Source: Cristatella mucedo (taxonomy: Eukaryota; Bryozoa; Phylactolaemata; Cristatellidae). Taken from it: a stretch of 23,360 nt of DNA. Location: contig WPIO01000574.1 in NCBI GenBank assembly GCA_009760855.2, positions 1 through 23,360 of the forward strand, given 5' to 3'. The notes beneath the pieces were generated by a model. That model worked only from the letters and a program-made list of their open reading frames with translations. It had not been told where the DNA came from and made no database searches. This document shows, in pieces, positions 17,653 through 23,360 of this stretch (within the stretch, counting starts at the first letter, position 1; each line of letters opens with the position of its first letter). The position numbers were made by a program, and so were the translations under genes.

Positions 17653-20376
17653 CAGAAGGAGAAGAGAGGACAGAGGAGAGACAAGAGAAGAGAAAGAGAG
17701 AAAGACAGGAAAGAGAAGAAAGAGAGAGAGAGACGAGGACAGAGAGAGGAAGAGAAGAGAAGAGGGAAAGAAGGAGAGGAAGAGGAGGGTCAGAGAGACA
17801 GAGCAGAGAAAAAGAGAGAGAAGAGAGAAAGAGACCAGAGAAGACAGAGAGGAAGACAGAGAAAAGAGAAGAAGAGAGGGAGAGAGAGAGAGACAGAGAG
17901 AGGCCGAAGAGGAGACAGAAGGAGGACCGAGGAGAGAGAGAAAGAGAGCAGGGAGAGAAGAGGGAGAAGGTGCAGGAGAGACAGGAGGAGAAAGAGAGAG
18001 AGAAAAGAGAGAGAACAGAAGAAGAGACGAGAGAAAGAAGAGAGAGAAAGAAGGGGGACGACAGAAAGCAGCCCCAGGACAGAGGAAGACGGAAGAGCAA
18101 AGAGAAGAGGGGAGAAGACCAGAGAGAAGAAAGAACAGAGAGCGAAGAGAGGAGAAGAAGATGATAGAGAGGGGAGGAAGAGAGAGAGGGAGACGAAGAC
18201 AAGAAAAAGGAAGCGGAGAGAGAGGGGAGAGAGAAGAAGGGAGAGAGGAAGAGAGGACAGAGAAGATGAACAGAAATGAGAAGAGAGAGAACAGGACGTG
18301 AGAGGAGAGCAGAGAGGAGAAAGAGAGGAGAAGGGGAAGAGAAGGGGAGAGAAGGGAGAGAGAGAGAAGGACGAGAGAAGAGAGAAGACAGAGAGGGAGA
18401 CCGAGGGGTGAGAAGGAGGAGAAGAGACAGAGGGGAAAGGCAGAAGAGAGAGGCGCAAAGAAGAGAGAAAAGAGAGAAAGAGGGAGGAGAGGAGGAGAGA
18501 GGGGAGAGAGGGAGCAAAGAAGAGAAGGGAAAGGAAAGAAAGAGGAGAGAGAAGCAGAGACAGGAAAAAGGAGCGAAAGAGAGAGAAGACGAATGAGAGA
18601 AGACAGAGGGAGACACAAGAGGGCAAAAAGGAGCCGAGAAAGAAAGAGGGAGGGGAGACAGCGGAGGACAAAATGGAGGAAACAGAGAGGGGGAAGAAGA
18701 AGGAGGAGGAAGAGAAAAAGAGGAGAGGGGAGAGCAAAGGGGGAGAAGGAGGAGACGAGAAAGAGGAGGGGGAACAGGAGAGAAAAATGAACAGGAGGGG
18801 GGGAGGAAAGAGGAGGAGAGACAGAGGGGAGAGAGAGCAAGGAGAGGAGGAGGAAGAGAAGAAGGAAAGGAGAGAGGGAGAGGAAAAAAGGAGGGATAAA
18901 TAAGGAAGAGAGAGGAGAGACAGAGAGAGGAGGGAGAGAAGCAAGAGAGAGGAAAGGAGGGAGGGGGAAAAGAAGAGAGGAGAAGAGAGGAAGAAGAGAC
19001 CAGAGTAGGAGAAAAAGGGGGAAGAGGGGAGGGGAATCAACAAGAAGGGGAGCGGGGAAAAGAGAAAGGAGAAGCAGGGAGGAGAGTCAAGACGAGAGAG
19101 TGAAGAGAAGAGGAGAAGGGGAGAAGAGGAGGGAAAAGGAGAAGGAAGAGAAGAAGAGAGGGGGGGACGAGGAAGAGGGGAGGAGGAAGGGAAAGGAGAA
19201 GACCGAGAAAGGGGAAAAGAAAAAGAGGGAAAGGAAGGCGGAGAGAGAGTGGGAGAGAGTGAGCGAGAAGGGAAAAAGGAGGAGAAGGGAGGAGGAGGGA
19301 GGAAAGAGGAAGGAGAGAGAAGAAGAGAGAGCAGAGGGGAAGACGGGGGAGAAAAGAAGGAAAGAGAGCGAAAGGACAGGGGGAGGAAGAAGAGAGAGCG
19401 AGAGGGAGGAGAGGGGCGAGGGAAGAAGAGCAGGGGAAGAAACGAGAGAAGGGGGGGAAGAGGAGAATGAGAGGACAGGAAAAGAGAAGACAAAAGAGCG
19501 GAGAGAGAAAAAAGGAAAGAGGGAAGAGAGAAGGAGGAAAGAGAGGAAGGCGGGAGGAGGGAAGAGGAGGAAAGAGGAGGGATGAGGCAAGGAAGAGGGG
19601 GAGGAGAGAAGGAGGAGGGGAAAAAAGGGGAGAAGGAGGGAGGAGGAGGGAAAGGGAGAATAGAAAGGAGGGGAGGGGTAGAAAGGGGAGGAAAGAGGAG
19701 AGAGGGAGAGAAGAAAGGGGGGGGAGAGGAAGAGGAAGCGGAAGAGAGAGGAGAGGGAGGGGAGGGAAGGGAGAGAGGAGAGAAGAGGAGAGAAGAAAGA
19801 GGGGAGAAGAAAAAGAGAGGAGCAAGGTAAGGAGAGGAAAGAGAAAGAAAAGAGGAGGAGAAGAGAAGGAGAAGAGAGAGAAAGGGAAGGGGGAGGGGGG
19901 AGGAAAGAGGGGAGGGAAGGAGGGGGGGAGAGGAAGGGGAGAGAAGAGAGGGAGAGAAGAAGAGAAAGAGGGAGAAAGGAGGAGAAGGAGAGAGAGAGAG
20001 CAGAGAGAGGGGAGGGGGGAAGAGAGAGAGAGAGAGAGAGAGAGGGGGGGAGGGGAGAAGGAGGGAAGGAGAGAGGGAAGAAGGAGAGAGGGGAAGAGAG
20101 AGAAATGAGAAGAGAGGAGAGGGGAGGGGAGAGGGGGGGGAGGAGAAGGAGAGAGAGAAAGAAGAGGAGAGAGAGAGAGAGAGGGGAAGAGAGAAGGAGG
20201 GAGGGAGAAAAGGGGGGAGGAGAGAGAGGGAGAGGAGAGGGGAAGGGCGAAGGAGAGAAGGGAGAAGAGGGGAGGGGGAGAGGAAGGAGAGGAGGAGGAG
20301 AAGAGAAGAGAGGGGCAAGAAAGAGGAGGAGAAGGGGAGGGGAAGAGGGGGAGGAAGGAGGAAAGGGAGGGGGGGG

Positions 20377-20422
<46 letters not shown>

Positions 20423-20508
20423 GAGAAAGAGGAAGAGGAGGAGAGCAGGGGAGAGAAGAAAAAAGAGAGAGGAAGAGAGAGAGAAAAGGGGGAAGGGAGG
20501 GGAGAGAG

Positions 20509-20559
<51 letters not shown>

Positions 20560-23360
20560 AGGAAGATGAAAGAAGGGGAGAGGAGAGGGAGGGAAGAGGA
20601 AGGAGTGAAAGGGAGGAGAGAAGGAGAGGAGCAGAAAGAAGGAGGGGAAAGAGAGAAGAGGGAGGAGAAAGAAGAAGAAGGGAGAGAAAAAAGAAAGAGA
20701 AGGGGAAAGAGAGAGAGAGGGAGAGAGGAGAGAAGCGAGAAGAGAGAAGGGAGAGGAGAGGAGGAAAGGAGGGGAGAGAGAAGGGGGAGGAGAGAAAAAG
20801 GGGAGAAGAGAGGAGGAGGGGAAGAGAGAGGGGAGGGAAGAGAGGAGAGAGAGAGAGAAAAGAGAAGGAAGGGGAGGAGAGGAAAGGAGAAGAAAGGGGG
20901 AAGGAAAGAAGAGAGAAAGAAGAGAGAGGCGGAAAGAGAGAGAGGGAGAAAGGAGAAAGGAGAGGGAGAGAGGAGAGGAAGGGAGAGAGGAGAGAAAGAG
21001 AAGAGGAGAAGAGGGAGAGAGAGGGAGGAAAGAGAGGAAAGGAGGGAGAGTAGAGAGGGGAGAAGAGAGAGACGAGAGAGAGGGAGAAGAGGGGGGAGGA
21101 GGAGAAGGGAGAGGAAGGAGAGAGAGGGGAGAAGGAGAGAGAGAGGAGGAGGAGGGAGAGAAGAGGGAGAGAGGAGGGAGGGAGGAAGAAGGGAGAGAGG
21201 AGAGAGGGAGAAGAGGGAGAGGAAAGGAGGGGAGAGAGAGAAAAGAGAGGAGGAGAAGGGGAGAGAGGAGAAGAACAGAAAGAGGGAAAGAGGGGAGAGA
21301 AGAAAAGAAAGGGGAAGGGAGACGAAAGAGAGAGGGGAGAGAGAAGAGAGGAGGGGAGGAGAAAGAGAAGAGAAGAGAGAGAGAGAGAGAAAAGAGAAGA
21401 GAAGAGAGAGATGGAGAGGAGGAAAAGGGGAAAGAAGAGAGAGAAGGAGAAGGAGAGAAAAGAGCGAGAGAGAGAGGAGGAGAAGGAGAGAGAAGAGAGG
21501 GGGAAAGAAGGGAGAGAGGGAGGGAAGAGAGAGATGGGAGGAAGGGAAGGAAACGGGGAAGGGGAGAGAGGAAGGAGGAGAGAAGGAGGAAAGAAGCGAG
21601 AGGAAAGAGGAGAGGAGAAAAGAAGAAGAATAAGAGAAGAGAGGAGAGCGAGAGAGGGGAAGAGAAGGAGATAGAGAGAAGAGGAGAGAGAGAGAGAGAA
21701 AGGGGAGAGAAAGAGAGGAGAGGAGGGAAAAAGAGGGAGGGGAGAGAGAGGAGAGAGAAGGGGGAAGATGAAGGAGAGAGAAGGGGAAAAGAGAAGAGGA
21801 AAGAGGGAGAAAGAGAAGAGAGGGAGAAGAGGGGAGGAAACGAGAAGGAGAGGGGGGGAGGAGAAGGGAAAGAGAGAAGGGAGAGAAAGAGAAGAGAGGG
21901 AGAAGAGACGGAGAGGGAGAGAGAGGGAGAGGGGAGGGGGAGAGAAGAGAAAGAGAGAGGAAGAAGGGAGGGAAAGAGAGAGAAGACAAAAGAGGAGAAA
22001 GAGGAGGAAGGGAGGAAAAAGGAGTCGAGAAGAAAGAGGAGGGAGGGAGAGAGAGGGGAAAGAGCGGGAGAAAGAGGGGGAGAGAAGAGGGAGAAGAAAG
22101 GAAAGGAGAAGGAGAAGGGAGACAGAGAGAGGGAGAGAGGGAGAGAGGAGGAGGAGAAAGGAAAGAGGAGGGGAGAAGAGGAGAAAGAGGGGAAGAGGGA
22201 GAGAGGGGGGAGGAGCGAGGGAAGGAGAGGAGGAGAGGGAGAGAAGGATGGAGGAGAGAGGGAGGAAAAGGGAGAAAAGAGAAGAAAAGAAAGAAGAGGG
22301 AGGGAAGAGGAAGGAGAGGAAGGAAAGAGAAGAGAGAGGGGAGGAGAAAAAAAGGGAAAAAGGGGGAAAGAGGAGGAAAGGGGGAGAGAGAGAGGAGAAA
22401 GAGAAGAAGAAGAGAAAAGAGAGAGAGGAGAAGAGAGAAGAAGAAAGGAGGGAGGAGAAGAGGGAGAGAGGGGAGAAGAGGGAGAAAGAGAGAGAGAGAG
22501 AGAGAGAGGGAGGGAAGAGAGGAGGAAAGAAGAAGGAGAGGAAGAAGAGAGGAGAGGAGAGAGGAGGAGAGAGAGAGAGAAGAAAGAAAGAAGAGGGAGA
22601 GGAGAGAGAAGGGAGAAAGGAGAGGGAAAGAGAAGAAAGAGGAAGAGAGAAAGAAAGAGAGGAGAGAAGAGAGGGAAGAGGAAGAAGAGAAAGGAGAAGG
22701 GAGAAAGAAGAGAGAAAGAGAGAGAGAGAGGGAGAGGGAGAAAGAGGAGAGGGAAGAGGAGGAGAAGAAGAGGAGGAGAGGAAGAGAGGGGAGAGGAGAG
22801 GGAGAAAGGAGAAGGGGAGAAAGAGAGGGAAGGGAGGGAGAGGAAGGAGGAAAGAGAAGAAAGAGAGGGGGAAGGGAGGGAGGAGAGGGGAAAGAAGAGA
22901 GAAGAGAGGGAGAGAGAGAGGGAGGAGGGAAGAGAAGGAAAAAGGAGAAGAGGGGGAGAGAGAGAGAGGAGAAGGAGAGGAAAGGAAGAGAGAAGAGAGG
23001 GGAGAGAGGAGAGAAAAAGAGGAGGAAGGGAGAGGGAAGAAAGAGAGAAAGAAGAGAGGGAAGAAGGAGAGAAAGAGAGAGAGGAGGAGAGAGAAAGAGA
23101 GAGAAGAGAGAAGAGAAGAATGGGGGAAGAGAGGATGAGAAAGAAGAGGGAGAAAGAAAGAGAGCAGAGCGGGAAAGGAGAGGGAGAGAGGAGGAGAAAG
23201 AAAAGAGAAAAGGAGAAGAAGAAGGGGGGGAGAAAGAGTAGAAGAAAGAGGAAGGGAAGAAAGAGAGAGAGAAGAGAGGGAAGAAAAGGAGAGAGAGAGA
23301 TGGAGGGATGAGAGGAAGAGAAAAGGGAACGGGGGAAAAGAGAAGGGGAAGGAGAGGAGA
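15212..23360. repeat. Polypurine/polypyrimidine tract over 8.1 kb, open at window end
   Basis: From cagaagagagag onward the + strand is almost all A and G. It begins as (GA)n and GAGACA units, with a C roughly every ten bases. C thins out between about 18.3 and 19.5 kb. After that the sequence is a G-rich mix of GGA, GAA and GAG, with only some 50 pyrimidines in nearly 3.9 kb by my count. Pure (GA)n blocks recur, for example near 17600-17640, 20380-20420 and 20520-20555. There is no fixed long period. Stop codons need T on + and a purine on -, so very long Glu/Arg/Lys frames (+) and Ser/Leu/Phe/Pro frames (-) appear by composition alone. None is a gene. The end lies outside the window. Confidence 0.95.

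Noticed and set aside
17790-21989. Open frame of 1399 residues on the - strand, and others of 1006, 679 and 543 residues
   Set aside because: They translate pyrimidine-only DNA into Ser/Leu/Phe/Pro with no domain. Stop codons are almost impossible in such DNA, and overlapping frames are equally open.
21768-23138. Open frame of 456 residues on the + strand, plus 465- and 355-residue frames, rich in Glu, Arg, Lys and Gly
   Set aside because: Purine-only codons give these residues by composition. No T means no stop. There is no start context, motif or codon signature.

Overview
This window looks like animal nuclear DNA, probably from an aquatic invertebrate. Several copies of one non-LTR retrotransposon family (CR1/L2-type LINE) lie in intergenic DNA with many microsatellites, and no intact host gene could be supported. 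The species cannot be named from the sequence. The only recognisable proteins are LINE reverse transcriptases (RT). All copies are 5'-truncated: no apurinic-type endonuclease domain and no ORF1 are present.

Layout. 1-1509: LINE copy 1 (+), frameshifted and with a mutated catalytic box. 1510-3329: GC-rich sequence without a recognised gene, holding a ccagttg array and a (CCCCG)n array. 3330-4027: a chimeric LINE copy (+) with an antisense LINE 3' end lodged in its RT. 4028-6484: no recognised gene; it holds a LINE relic, a GA run, a near-perfect CAG/CTG palindrome, CAG repeats and a 20-bp minisatellite. 6485-9188: a second copy of the same chimera on the - strand, split by the best-preserved LINE (copy 2, 6515-8778), which has an intact YADD box and is flanked by GATA target-site duplications. 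9137-9677: another LINE fragment (-). 10167-10224: (CT)n. 10226-10880: an old LINE relic (-) with a 36-bp minisatellite. 11180-11636 and 12378-12629: two LINE 3' fragments (+). 12630-14942: unassigned sequence with GC-rich triplets, GGAC repeats and an AT-rich block. 15137-15200: (CATA)n(TA)n. 15212-23360: an uninterrupted polypurine tract of more than 8.1 kb that runs off the window.

How the parts fit. The two chimeric copies are about 97% alike by eye and form an inverted pair. One still has the empty site at which LINE copy 2 inserted in the other, so the order of events can be read. LINE copy 2 and the 12.4-kb fragment differ at about two positions in their last 240 bases, which points to recent activity. 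The most unusual features are this chimeric LINE and the multi-kilobase polypurine tract. The very long reading frames in the tract arise because a purine-only strand almost never forms a stop codon; they are not genes.
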